The notes under the pieces: model-generated | What the model was told of the DNA's origin: nothing | The model's input: only the letters and a program-made list of their open reading frames with translations | The model's database searches: none | Part shown: one piece after another, positions 44,368-56,562 of the stretch | How positions within the stretch are numbered: the first letter of the stretch is position 1 | Layout: each line of letters starts with the position of its first letter | Program-made: the position numbers and the translations under genes | Source: Arcuatula senhousia | Lineage: Eukaryota > Mollusca > Bivalvia > Mytilida > Mytilidae | Reading direction: 5' to 3' | NCBI GenBank assembly: GCA_963971305.1 | Contig: OZ020304.1 | Location: 33,590,502 to 33,654,501, forward strand | Length of the DNA: 64,000 nucleotides

Positions 44368-44740
44368 AAATACGAAGGGGAAAGGAATACCAATTCAAAC
44401 ATCATAAGTCCAAAAAGGCAATGAAAAAATTAGAGGACAATAAGGAAAAACAAAAACAACTATAAATCAATAAAAAAAACAAAAATATACACTGAAATCA
44501 TCGCTATACAATAAAGTCAAAAGGTGAGCTAACTCATGTTCTGTGAGGGTAAGCATATCAGACCAGTCACATTGTCAACGATTAATTTAGTGAAGATCGA
44601 ATTCGGCATATATGACGGAGATATACATGTGGATTTATCTGAGAGATAGAAACATCGTATATGTCTATGAGTACATAATGTGAACTCGAGTGACAAAAAC
44701 AACCAAGAAGCAACATAATTTGAGTAGATTTGAGATTTGA
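44368..44740 (+). mobile_element. repeat B, diverged copy 7
   Basis: Keeps AATACCAATTCAAACATCATAAGTCCAAAAAGGCAATG, TGAGCTAACTCATGTTCTGTGAGGGTAAGCA-type order and TATGTCTATGAGTACATAATG, but at clearly lower similarity. Confidence 0.45.
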
Positions 44741-45168
44741 GGCTGTTGCATGTAAACTTGTAAGCGTTGAGTTCAAGTTAGGATTCGTATTTCATACGTG
44801 TAATATATTTTTCTTTTACAAGATAATAATACTTTGAGAAAAAGATTATTCAGTATACTATTTCGACTTTTTGTGTCGTAGCATCTACGCATAAAGAACT
44901 AACAGCTTGACTTTTAAAAATAAACCAGTTACATGTCCGGATACTTGAATAGAAAGAATGAAACCCAGAAGGGTCATTTGAACTTTGTTGTCATTTGTAT
45001 TTTGAATCATATAGTCCACAGAACGCAATGACAAATCACAGAGCACTACTTAATAAAACCTTAAAACAACATTGTTTTTTCTGAATTGCCACTTGATTGT
45101 GGGCGTACACTTATTCCACATCTCATTAATTTCTGTTCTGTAGAGTTCACGTGTTATATGAGCGATAC

Positions 45169-46090
45169 TTACAAACAGCAAACTTTCTTTTTAGGGCATT
45201 TACATCTGTCATCAGGTGGAACATTTTTTAGGCATTGCTCAATATGTCTGCCACAACCTACAACAGATGAGTGATTTTCCATCATTTTACTTTCACTGTA
45301 AGATAGCGAAGGAGGAGAAGGTTTGCTTACAATTCTTGTTCAACCCACCATTTGTTTTAAAATGCAAGTATCAGGTCAGGATCAATGCAATCATAAATCT
45401 TTAATTTCTTCGTTGTGTTATTTCGTTGTTTTGTCTACTTTAAGCTTTTGAGATTGATCATTCCAGATCGGGGATTTTGCTACCGTTTTTTATTGCAACG
45501 ATTTCTAAATGTTTTATGTTGTTTCGCATGTGTTGTTCTGTGTTTTTAATCCGTCCTTCATAAAATTTAAAAGCAATGCTGTTTAAAGTAAAGCAAAAAA
45601 TATTATTTTTAAAACCGCTAAAGTTCCATAAATTTTTAAGTGTGAGCTTTGTACAACAACCTGACGTGTACGTTTTGTACAACAACCAGAGATGTGCGCT
45701 TTTTACTACAACCAGACGTGTATGCTTTGTACAACAACCAGACATGTACGTTTTGTACAACAATCAAAGTGTACGCTTTGTACAACAACCAGACTGCTTG
45801 GGTGTTATCAGTTTTGTAGGTGACATTATGCGCATCAATTATTCAAAATGCACCCGTAAACAAATTACATCCCGCACAACATTATTCAACAAAAGACTTT
45901 GAATTTCTGAAAACAAACCCACCATTAAACATTAAACGGAAGAAAGGGAACAAAATATTTTATCAGCAAAGATGAAGAACAAAAATATTCTGAAATATAA
46001 ATTTTAAAAAGTGATTATATCCGAACACCTTGACAAAATTAATACTTTTTCATTGCGTTCCGCGGAAAAACATTTTCTGGCAAAAAAAAA

Positions 46091-46121
<31 letters not shown>

Positions 46122-46478
46122 CAAAACCCCAAAACAAGCCCCACTGTCAATCTAAATGGTCGTTTCCTAGTAAAAGAAGTAGGAGAAATGAAATTGAAGA
46201 TATATCGAATGATATTTGTTATAAATATACCTATATACAAAAGCTATCGTAGAAAATTTGATGAGATGCTGAGTAAATGCATCCGACGCAGCCAACATAA
46301 ACCTAACACAAACAGTATCTATAGCGAACAGAAACAATAGAACAATCTCAGCTACGCTACTGAAAAAGGTAGCGTTACACAATGCATACGAAATAGAAGA
46401 AACAAAAATTGAAATTATATTATACTTGCCAACCCATGTCGGTTTACCGCAATCTGAGCATGTTTTTCGGTGACACAT
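45169..46478 (-). CDS. small cysteine-rich protein with CxxCGKPTWxGCGRHIE motif (exons 46478-46430 and 45257-45169)
   Basis: Exon 1 encodes MCHRKTCSDCGKPTWV plus one base. Exon 2 starts in the matching phase and continues GCGRHIEQCLKNVPPDDRC, then KCP, a Lys run, VCCL and TAA; 45 aa in total. The joined motif C-x2-C-GKPTW-x-GCGRHIEQ-x5-VP-x3-RC-x-C agrees with a family of tiny zinc-ribbon-like proteins I recall from fungi, plants and bacteria, of unknown function. Family membership is from memory. The join requires a GC-AG intron: exon 1 ends GTTG and the donor reads GCAAGT, a good GC-donor consensus; the acceptor is TTGTAG. The neighbouring GT donor (GTATAA) would destroy the conserved GCGR. 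An in-frame ATG at 46532 would add 18 residues, but family members usually start at the MC. The 1172-bp intron holds a minisatellite. Confidence 0.65.
45645..45795. repeat. minisatellite, ~26-bp unit x 5-6
   Basis: Units of the form TTTGTACAACAACCAGACGTGTACG with alternating GTT/GCT ends. It lies in the intron of the small cysteine-rich gene. Confidence 0.85.
46083..46122. repeat. poly-A followed by (CA)n
   Basis: A run of about 25 A (46083-46107) followed by about seven CA units. Also intronic to the cysteine-rich gene. Confidence 0.9.
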
Positions 46479-46539
46479 TTTCTGTTTAAAAAAACTGTTT
46501 ACATCCTCATGTTTTTGTTTACACTGAATCATAAAACAG

Positions 46540-47627
46540 CATTTAAACGTGATTGTTTTTTTACCATGCGCATGTCAACATCTTAAAAGTATTTATAGTT
46601 TTAAATACCCGGAACCGCATATTGATTGAAACATATTGTTTGAATACGCTATATAAAATTTAGATAATAAACATACCTTAATAATTAAAACTCTTCTTTA
46701 TAACAAGAAGATAATTCATGTGAAAACTGACCCCTATATGAATGTTTTACAAAGGTTTGGCCTTTTAGCTTTGAGTATTTTTCATTCATACTTTTTGTTT
46801 TTGACCTTCCAATTTTTTTTATTCAAATGATACTAATCAGGCAGGAATGCGCTTTAAATCAAACAAAAGAATTGGAACTCTTTGTTATAGGAGGCGAGAA
46901 AATGATCGGGAATTTATGTACATTTTTGTATCATAAAATAAAGCATTTTTCATTAACTAGAATATGAATATTGAATGTTGATTTAATGATTTTGTTAATT
47001 ATTGTTGATATATGTTAAAATTTCGAACAAAAACTCATTTATAAAAGCAAATTGGCTAAAATAACGGAAAATATAAGGTCTCGTTATTTTCTGCTACCTT
47101 TTTTGGCCGTACATATGAAAGGTATCTTTTTGGCGAAATTTTATACTATAATAATATTTCTTCTATTTCATGTCATCGATACGGTGGCACAGTCGAATTT
47201 TTTCGTTTAATTCTACATTTAAAACATTGCTATTTTGGCGGGAGAGTCATAACATAGGTCGAAGTCGAGCACACCAAAAATGATTATGTTAAAAATCGAT
47301 GGTTTCGTAAACATTTTTTGAGACTTTTTTAAAATATAACTGGGGCAAAATTATTGTAATATTCAAGAATACATGTAAATTGTGAGTTGGCAAGAAATAG
47401 ACAACCCGTTTCCCAGATTAAAATACATGTGCCTAAGTACAAATGTCATTTCAGGTAATCCGTATTTACAAATAGACTTATTTCTAATAATAGAATGAAC
47501 ACGTGTACCGGTTCATTTTATAGTGTTAATTACAATTTACAATTTCATCTTAAGATATTATTTACGATATTTTTGTGTGTCTGTTTTTTTAAATGTATGC
47601 GTACAATTCAACAATGCATATTGTAAT
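46540..47627. other. no feature recognised
   Basis: AT-rich sequence 5' of the small cysteine-rich gene. Its promoter must lie here, but no motif is clear enough to mark. Confidence 0.4.
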
Positions 47628-47990
47628 GCTGGCGTCACACTGTCCCGATTTTGACATACGATGGACACACGAATGTGAAAATGTCAACTTTGTGCGAAGT
47701 TAGCCCCGAACTTGCTAAAAATCAAAATCAAAACCGAAGTTTATACGATTAGAACCGATGGCTAAACGATTAGAAAAGTTGCACATACGAATAGCTGCGA
47801 ACCGATTACGAAGTTGTTACGATGTTATCAAGATTAGTCGAGAATTAGATCCGAAGGAGAAACGAAGTTATGCGATGGCTGTACGACGTTGTGTTAAGCA
47901 TATGATGGGTCTACGGTGCATCCCGATGGGTATACGAAGTATAAAATGTAATGACGCGATTTGCAAAAAATATTATTATCCTTTCCTGCC
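47628..47990. repeat. CGA-rich repeat with CTGGCGTCACACTGTCCCGA head
   Basis: The head ATGCTGGCGTCACACTGTCCCGATTTT matches, reversed, the spacer of the large inverted repeat (57452-57491). After the head, CGA words recur every few bases (ACGATTAG, CCGAAG, ACGAATAG, ACGAAGT). The 82-aa ORF 47758-48006 is rich in Arg, Lys and Ile because of this and resembles no protein I know. Confidence 0.5.
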
Positions 47991-48296
47991 TTTAATTAGT
48001 ATGTAAGGATAACACGTTCAAACGAAGGCTCTCCAAGTATACCCCTGCTGTCCATGTTGTCAAGCAGTAAGAGTAGATGAGACATTTGATCTAAAGCAGA
48101 TAATATATATGATCTATATATGATCTAATATGTAGAACTGTTAAGATAAAACATAAAAAAGATTATGTTACTTCATCTTGTTTTGTTCGTGCCTTGTGTG
48201 AGTTGACCGAAGCACGCATAATACTAAAACAGAAAAAATATGTTGTAACTATGTAGAAACAATACACCAAAGCATACATTGTTATTGCAAATCGCG

Positions 48297-48771
48297 TTAG
48301 ATATGACAACCCGTTTTGCAATAAAGTGTGAACATTTCGCAATAAAATTATAGTTCAGTCTTCAATTTGTCCGTTGCTCTCTGGTATATATGGATGGAAG
48401 ATAAAACTAGGGATCTCTAAGACTTTAGTTTACCCACGCTGCATGTCCTTGATGTCGACCAGTAAGAGAAGATAATTCTAAATTTAATATGTAGAGACTG
48501 AAGATAAAGAAAAATGATGTTACTTCATTTGTTATAAGCTCTGCCAAAGTCTACGAAAGTTACGCGAGTAACCCGTTATAAGGCGAAAGTAATAAAATTT
48601 AAGTACGTTATACTTAAATTTGGTTATCGCGGTAAGTACCTTTTGTTAATGGTTGTTAGTTTATAGAAATTACGTCGTTGCAATTGTTACGTCACAATGT
48701 CAAGGACGTCATTGCTTCATTGATTTTTTGGAAAACAAGACGTAGAATTGGTTGCAATACAATTTTTTATC
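48297..48771. repeat. three-part repeat XYZ: copy with parts Y and Z
   Basis: 48297-48591 equals 54571-54865 almost base for base (part Y). 48593-48771 equals 53258-53438 (part Z). Part Y begins with GACAACCCGTTTTGCAATAAA, a relative of the word that builds the satellite at 62-63.6 kb. Confidence 0.8.
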
Positions 48772-49355
48772 ATCGAGGTCCATCGACTAGTTTGGGTGAA
48801 AATAATTGGATATTTTTCAATTAAGGATGTCAAGTAATGAGAGGAAGGTAACATATTGTGTGAGTTTATTGTTTATTTTAGTCTGAATGTATGACACGTG
48901 TTGGTACACATGTACAGCGGTCCACAGTTCTTGTACGCCCCCAAAATTGCTGCTGCTTCTAAATATGCAATTTATTAGCAAAATTCTGTATGGTTTTTAT
49001 TCTCGGTGGTATTTAACTATCCAGTTAGACATTATCATATAAAAAATAAATGGTTTACTCTTTTTATTGTACTCAAATCCCAGCAACCCGTCTCAGCTTT
49101 ATAAGGTAGAATTACTGTTATATTATATGTATCGGTTCTAAGTCAGACGTGTAGAATGCATTACAAAATACGCTTAAGAAGTAACCATAAATTCATGAAA
49201 CTTAGATATTAAGCACATGAAGGTTAGTGGTTTTTACGACATTCGATTAAGAAAAATGCGACTGTTGGTCAGACGACCCTTTGAGACATGTATGTAATAT
49301 TAATGCATTTGAAAATGTCTTTCAATCATTATGGTAGTTTTTGAAAACAATCGTC

Positions 49356-49484
49356 AAAGGAGGATATAGTTTTGGACCGGCGTGCCAGACGCGCGCAATC
49401 CTGCTTGATAAGCAAATTTGTTTATGAATTCTATAAAACAAGAGGTCCAAGAAGGTTCCCATTTGAAAATTTCTGGATCCACAG
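49356..49484. mobile_element. decayed relative of the 1818-1972 MITE
   Basis: Keeps AACAAGAGGTCCAAGAAGG and GAAAATTTCTGGATCCAC; the left inverted end is degraded (AAAGGAGGATATAG). Confidence 0.4.
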
Positions 49485-49499
49485 AAATTTGTAAACGGC

Positions 49500-51480
49500 G
49501 GTGGTTAAATTTTTGCTTGTATCTTCTAATATGCCTAGAAGTTAAAGAAGTATACCCCATTAGGCCTATAATAAGTTTATATATAGTCCAGTCCCTATTA
49601 TTTTTAATTTGGTTGAATTTTAGATCTTATGTTCATTTGAAGCCAGTATAAAAGGGTTTATCGATTTTTCTGGTAAACAAATTGGTATCAGGGAATAAAT
49701 GGTTCGTTACCCCTTTCTAAGAATTTTCCAGTTATCCGGTTTTGTCGAATACTGATATTAAGTGAAGTCATAGCTTATTCATTCAAAGGTGACAATATTC
49801 GTCGGTAATTTGCTCCAATCAAAATTGCTAGTTTTACAGTCCTTACAGGTGTGCTATAAATTCTCAAGAATAGCTAAAAGCACATGCAACTTCGAAGAAT
49901 TTGTTACGGTTATCTTCTTATCTTCCGTGTATTAATAAATCGTCAAAACATACTTAAAATTGGTCAGTTAAGAGAGAAGGGCATAGAGTTCAACTGTTTT
50001 GGGCAAGTGATAAATCACCATATTCTTCATGTTTACCCAAGTTTGCAAGGAATTAGTTATTTGTCTTTACTAATATATACTTTTAATTGGTATTTAACTT
50101 CACATGCATGTTAGAATCAAGCAAGCATTATAAATTTTCTTGGGTAGTATTTGTTATGCAAATTTTCAGATTTCTTTTAGGACAGACGAATACGACGTAC
50201 CAAGGTGGGTTGCAATCTAACCCTGTTGATCTATGCATATTTATTGAATTGCAGCATTTGAGTCAAAATAATAGCAAGACAGAAAATCATAAGAGACGTA
50301 CTCTACCCAAAAAGTTCAAACAAGGAATTCAAAACCAACACCAAAGTTTTTGTTCATGTGTATTTAAAGTTAAGAAAGTGAAATACAAAAACAACAACAC
50401 AATTTTGAGTTTAGACGACCGGAAAATCGGAACAAGGCTACCAAGAGTGTTTGCTCTAGCATAGGAGTTCATAATGTTTATCGCAATATAGTAACAACAT
50501 ATTTATTTTTTCTCAGAATGTATAACACCAACTCACGCATTAAGTCAGCTTTTAAATTTCACATTACAAGGCAAGATGCGTCTCATGAATTTATTATATG
50601 GATACTCACCCTAACTCTGAATGGCACAATTTACCCTGCATTTTACACATCAGTAACACATTTGCATTATAAATGCCACGAATAGTTGAATAATTTCATT
50701 CCAGGTTTTAAAATTCTATTTCGAGAAAGGGGAAGCATGATATTCACGACAACGGGTGGAAAATGGGCTTTTGGTGTTCAAATTTATGCATATTAGCCAC
50801 TCAAACAAGAGGGCCGGGTAAAAAATGCATGCTGGCAAAGTGCGAAAGTATAACCATACTCTCTAAAATCGTTAAATATCAGTCTTTATGCAAAAGTTAG
50901 AACAGCTAATTTTGGATTTCAGATATTTATTTCAAGTTCTGTCTGTTCTGTTTTCTTGACGGAACATTGTTTGTTGCGAGAAAAAACAAAGTATCATATT
51001 GATCTATATATTTCGTTAACAGTTGAGTGTATAAATTGCATATAAGTTCTTTGCTTATTAGAAGCCTAGTTTGTAGCCAAAATGATCGATGCTTAACTTC
51101 TATAGGAAATCATAAATTATACACTGTACACAGTTATCTATAGTTCAAGGAACAACCTTTTATAGAAGCATGTCCGTCCTATATACTTCATTCGAAAAAT
51201 GACGTAATCATACACACGTTTCCTCATCTTTCAATATAATGCAAGGGCGCATAAAAATGGATATCCAAGCGGGGTGATCGGACACTATGAAGAAACATTG
51301 AAGTCATGTCACTCACATAATTTTGTTAAACAACGGACTTTGCACCGATCTGGTGTGTGGATTTATTCTGTCTTTATATGTTAATATTATTACATACGAT
51401 CATACATACACTCATCATTGGTCCTGTAATGTAAAAAAAACCAAACTGTCTGACGAAATATTTTTTTTGCATAGGTGGTC
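49500..51480. other. no gene recognised
   Basis: Several ORFs of 60-125 aa exist on the plus strand (for example 50087-50464), but none shows known motifs, splice context or unusual composition. Confidence 0.4.
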
Positions 51481-51484
51481 GTGC

Positions 51485-51725
51485 ATACATACGTAATACA
51501 TCCATCCATCCATTCATACATACATACATAACATAACATACATAACATAACATACATAACATAACATACATAACATAACATACATAACATACATAACATA
51601 CATACATGCATGCATGCATACATACAGGCATACATACATACAGGCATACATACATACATACACACATACAAACAAACATACATTACATACATGTATATAC
51701 ACACAAACAAACAAACATACATTAC
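51485..51725. repeat. (CATA)n / (CATAACATA)n microsatellite
   Basis: CATCCATCC, then long CATA and CATAACATA runs with CATG and CAGG variants, then CACACAAACAAACA. The Met/Tyr/Cys/Val ORFs on the minus strand are products of the repeat. Confidence 0.95.
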
Positions 51726-52649
51726 AAAACTAGAATGGCAGTCTTCCATGGAAGACGTATATGTCGCCTGTGTCTTTAAATTATTCGGTAAACAGTAGAT
51801 GAATTACGGGCAAATAAATACCAAATATCAAGAGGTTGTGAATGTAGTTGCTCTGAAAACTAAAAAAAAACAATTGTGACGCCGCAGGACAACTACGGCA
51901 CAGGACGACGCAATACGACGGATGGTGCCAATGCAACCCATAAAAGTCGTTTCTGCAACACGTTGCAGGCGACATAATTACATACTACATACATGAGGCT
52001 CGGTAGGGTCTTTTACAAATAGCTGGAAAGGTTTATTTATACACGGGGAATTCGGAATATTACCCACAAAACTCGGGGAATTCGGGATTTTTTTTTTTCT
52101 ACGTTTTTCTGCTCTATTAATTTATCGGGAGCGCGTGATTTAGTATTTTTTATTTTTTTTTTCGATTGCATTTTTTTTTTACAAATTTCGCTTACATGTA
52201 CACATGCGGAAATTATTGGTCACAATTAAAACAAGATATACTGTATATATAAAGAAACTGATGAATTAAATTCAGAAGATGAATATACAAGTATAAAAAG
52301 CTTTATTTATAGCAGTGATTCATAGTTATTTTGCGAGAAGGATAAAGTCTGGTCCGTTGGATAATGGTTTGTTGATAAAAACTAGTAATTTTAGTTACGA
52401 AATAATGAAGGTTTCTGATATCAGCTATCAATTTTTCGGTATTAAACTAAGAATTGTATTGTAATAACATTTCTATTAGATTGATACCACTATACAATGC
52501 CTTACTTACTATTAGTTAAGTTTTCATGTAAAAAGGCATGTAATTATATAAGTAAAGGGGATCTTTCAGCTGGGCCTCAGCCGCGAAGCAGCTGCATTCC
52601 GCACTTACTTAAGTGGCGGTTGACAGTGGATTCACTGTCAATTTGGCAT

Positions 52650-53438
52650 AATTCGCTGCTTCGTGAACTTAAAGAACATTTTAAGGGGTTTTGGTCTCTT
52701 CAACCGTGTATACCACAGTAATCCAAAATTTCTTTGATTCAGCCATCTGTGTATCCCACGGTGGTTCTTAAGGGGTTTCGATCTTAAATATTGTTCACCC
52801 GTGTATCCCACGGTGACGCCAAATTATTCTGCATATTTGATTTGTATTGATTTCTGGTTGCCATTCAAAATATTCGGTAACCATTTATCTGATCATTGAA
52901 TGTTGATATTTTATGTTTATTATATATTATCTGAAAATATCATTTCTTTAACCACCTGTGCATCCCACGGTGGAATTTATTTTATTGATTATTTATTGAT
53001 TATCTATTGATTAATTATTGATTATTTATTGGTTATCTAGATTTATATGATATATGAGAAATCATTCATATTTATTATTGTAAATCCTTATTAAAGCTGA
53101 GGCCCAATAATGCCAAACCTTACAAAGAGTTTTCATTTCCCCCCTTAGTTATACATGGGTATGGATTATTATCAAGAGAGGTTTGCTTAAAAGCAGGAAA
53201 AGTTGAAACTTGTCACAGCATCATGTTTGTTTTATTTTTGATTTACGCATCAGAGATAATAAAATTTAAGTACGTTATACTTAAATTTGGTTATCGCGGT
53301 AAGTACCTTTTGTTAATGGTTGTTAGTTTATAGAAATTACGTCGTTGCAATTGTTACGTCACAATGTCAAGGACGTCATTGCTTCATTGATTTTTTGGAA
53401 GACAAGACGTAGAATTGGTTGCAATACAATTTTTTATC
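52650..53438. repeat. three-part repeat XYZ: copy with parts X and Z
   Basis: 52650-52918 (part X, CTGCTTCGTGAACTTAAAG with three CGTGTATMCCACRGT words) recurs at 54302-54570. 53258-53438 is part Z. The 339 bp between replace part Y and include (TTGATTATTTA)n-like sequence. Confidence 0.75.
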
Positions 53439-54301
53439 CCACCACATACATTCCCACCCATTTTTTAAGGAGAAATAAGAAAAACTAATTTACTATACTT
53501 GGTAGTTATATTTAAAATATTGTTACAACATTATTGAAATACTTGAAGTGTCTTGGTGAACTTTAATTATTTCTTACTATATAAAGTCACATGTTTATAA
53601 GATAAAAAGTTAATTTATTTAGAATATGATTCTGCCGGGGATTAGAATTTATACTTTCAGATGCAAGAACATTGGTGGAAGTATCCATGGCCTATGCTTT
53701 AGCTGGCACGAACTCGATTTGGGGAGCAGGCTTCTTTGGATTGAAGTGTCAAATCTTTTCTCAGAGGATTCAGCCGGGAGAAGTGGAAAGCTCTAACTAA
53801 GTACGGATTTAGAATAATGGATTCGTACATTTTTCCGATCAAGCAATCGCGTACAGATATGTGCTGCTAGATTTTCCAGGACAAGCAACATCAATCAATC
53901 AATCCACTAATTAATCATTTGGATCAATCAATCAACCAATCAAATGGAAATCATAGTAAGAACTATATAACAAAGGTGGAGTGCATTTCAAACCGCTAGA
54001 AATGGTTATTTTTTTAAGAGGTTTAAAACGTCTGAACCGCTAGGAATAACAACTTATAAAATTAACTCACAACATGGAGTGTGCCGTATTCTGAACAACG
54101 CAAGAACTTTCAGCTGTTTACTTGTTGAATGAGGAAAATTATCAGCGTTTATTCTTTCCGTGAATAGTTTTAAATACTGATATCTCAACGCATGTAAAAG
54201 ATGTTTTATATAAGAAATAGTCGGAATTCAAAGAGAGAGTTATGTGCTTTGGAACCGTTTAGAAATTTCAACACCAATATGTCGTTATATGTGTGCTTTA
54301 A

Positions 54302-54865
54302 TAATTCGCTGCTTCGTGAACTTAAAGAACATTTTAAGGGGTTTTGGTCTCTCCAACCGTGTATACCACAGTAATCCAAATTTTTTTGATTCAGCCATCT
54401 GTGTATCCCACGGTGGTTCTTAAGGGGTTTCGATCTTAAATATTATTCACCCGTGTATCCCACGGTGACGCCAAATTATTCTGCATATTTGATTTGTATT
54501 GATTTCTGGTTGCCATTCACAATATTCGGTAACCATTTATCTGATCATTGAATGTTGATATTTTATGTTTTAGATATGACAACCCGTTTTGCAATAAAGT
54601 GTGAACATTTCGCAATAAAATTATAGTTCAGTCTTCAATTTGTCCGTTGCTCTCTGGTATATATGGATGGAAGATAAAACTAGGGATCTCTAAGACTTTA
54701 GTATACCCACGCTGCATGTCCTTGATGTCGACCAGTAAGAGAAGATAATTCTAAATTTAATATGTAGAGACTGAAGATAAAGAAAAATGATGTTACTTCA
54801 TTTGTTATAAGCTCTGCCAAAGTCTACGAAAGTTACGCGAGTAACCCGTTATAAGGCGAAAGTAA
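54302..54865. repeat. three-part repeat XYZ: copy with parts X and Y
   Basis: Part X (54302-54570) runs directly into part Y (54571-54865), showing that X and Y are contiguous in the parent repeat. Part Z is absent. Confidence 0.8.
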
Positions 54866-55251
54866 CGCGATATATTACATGTATTATGGAATAGTAAAAA
54901 GGGAAAATTGATTAAAGCGTGTTATAACGCGAAAATAGATTTTTAGATTACCAAAATGAGCCCAATGGGCTTTCATATTTTGGCAATAAAGTTCAGCAAT
55001 TTTAGCTGTTGCGAACGATTATTGAACAAATTAAGCGCACCACCTTACAATACATTACTTCCTTACCGGTCCCATATCTAAAAGTCTAAAGGTCCTGTAA
55101 ACATTTGCAGACCGAAACGGAACGTCAAGTTGATCTGTAACCCGTAATGCTGGACTCGCATACAGTACATGTACATAGTGTAACGGGGTTGCTCCCCTTC
55201 CTAGTAAATTTAAATAGCCAGCCTTTATCCCTGAACAAGGGAAGTACTTCT

Positions 55252-55316
55252 TTGGTTCAGAGGTAGAGTGCCTGACTGTAAACCTAAAGGTGTCGGGTTC
55301 AATTCCCTGTCAGCAC
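55252..55316 (+). repeat. tRNA-like SINE head, unit 1
   Basis: TTGGTTCAGAGGTAGAGTGC (A-box-like) and GTCGGGTTCAATTCCC (B-box-like) at tRNA spacing. The T-arm would fold, but the anticodon arm does not close, so it is a tRNA-derived repeat and not a functional tRNA gene. Confidence 0.65.
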
Positions 55317-55536
55317 ATGTCGATTTTGTGAAGTAATTCATGCTCTCCGGTTACATTGGCGCCCAACTAAAAAAACCCACGGTGGTTAGAAGGATTCCTA
55401 GCTAGGGTTGTGTTGTGTTAAGAGTCATACATTGAGGTATGATGACTCTTGAGAAGGGGGAAGTGTAACGGGGTTGCTCCCCTTCCTAGTAAATTTAAAT
55501 AGCCAGCCTTTATCCCTGAACAAGGGAAGTACTTCT

Positions 55537-55602
55537 TTGGTTCAGAGGTAGAGTGCCTGACTGTAAACCTAGAGGTCTCGGGTTCGATTCCCGGTCAGCA
55601 CA
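55537..55602 (+). repeat. tRNA-like SINE head, unit 2
   Basis: Same as unit 1, 285 bp further on, with a perfect T-arm (CGGG-TTCGATT-CCCG) and B box GGTTCGATTCC. Confidence 0.7.
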
Positions 55603-55978
55603 TGTCGATTTTGTGAAGTAATTCATGCTCTCCGGTTACAATACCAAAAAAGCAGTTAAATACCTATAAGGGTTTAGAAAAAAAAAAGTGTGGGAAACTG
55701 AAATTTCAGTGAATTTTCAAAGTTCAAAGGGTCCCAACTCCTGTAAAAATTTGCGGACCGGAACGACACGTTAACCTGATCTTTAACTCAATATTTATAT
55801 GTATAAGGTTTTTTCAAGTGCGGAAATCTTATTGTGATAGCAAGACGGCCGGGCTAGACAGACATGCAAACGGGCAGACGGAGTGCAAACCTAAAGTCCC
55901 CTTCGGCTTTTGTCGGTAGGGGACTGATAAAAAAATAAGTAAGATGTTAAAATGTTTAAACCTTTATTTCTTATATTG

Positions 55979-56562
55979 AAAGGACTAGGGCTGATAAGGG
56001 CCTTTTTTGGCCCAAAAAATATTTTTGTTGGAATTCAAGTAAAAAATATGACAAGACTTAGTTAAATGTCAGTACTTTAATGCTTCATAGACAATTTTAT
56101 ATTTTTGACCATACTGTGACGTCATAGTGACGTCAAAATTGAACCAATTGAACAAAATTAACCAAATCGGCTGTTTTTTAGCATATTTTTAATAATTTTC
56201 GCTCTGGGAAGTGACCGCAACACCCATGTACCACAAAATCCTTTTGGTAACAAATTAAGTTGGTCCTGAAAAATATTTTCCCATAGTATCTTTTTGGTAC
56301 ATGGCTGTACACACTACTATTGGAAACAAAAAAAGCATGAAAATAATGTAAAAACTGCTAATTTTGACCAAATGTTGAAAATATTCCAACTTTAAATGCC
56401 ATTTTCTATATATTTATTAAATGGATTGAAATAATTTTCATTGTTTATTATGTCCCTAACCCTTGCCTAAGAAAATAACACCGTGAATGTAGAATACTAG
56501 AACTTTTAATTTTCAGCCATATTTTGAGGCCAAAAAGAGGCCTTATCAGCCCTGGTCCTTTA
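55979..56562. mobile_element. MITE family 583, copy 3 (only in the left arm of the inverted repeat)
   Basis: Ends AAAGGACTAGGGCTGATAAGG...CCTTATCAGCCCTGGTCCTTT, 584 bp, with TGACGTCATAGTGACGTCA inside. The right arm at about 58378-58400 gives the empty site (TGATATTGAAATTTAAGTAT), so this insertion post-dates the inverted duplication. Confidence 0.85.

Noticed and set aside
45086..45404. Plus-strand ORFs of 62 aa
   Set aside because: Shadows of the minus-strand cysteine-rich exon.
47758..48006. 82-aa basic ORF as a possible small protein
   Set aside because: Its composition follows from the CGA-rich repeat it lies in. There is no motif, no splice context, and a repeat head lies upstream.
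51374..51749. Met/Tyr/Cys/Val-rich ORFs of 66-119 aa
   Set aside because: Direct translations of the (CATA)n microsatellite.
55252..55602. Functional tRNA genes
   Set aside because: A and B boxes and the T-arm are present, but the anticodon stem does not close and the acceptor stem is not complementary. The units lie in a repeated, mirrored context.
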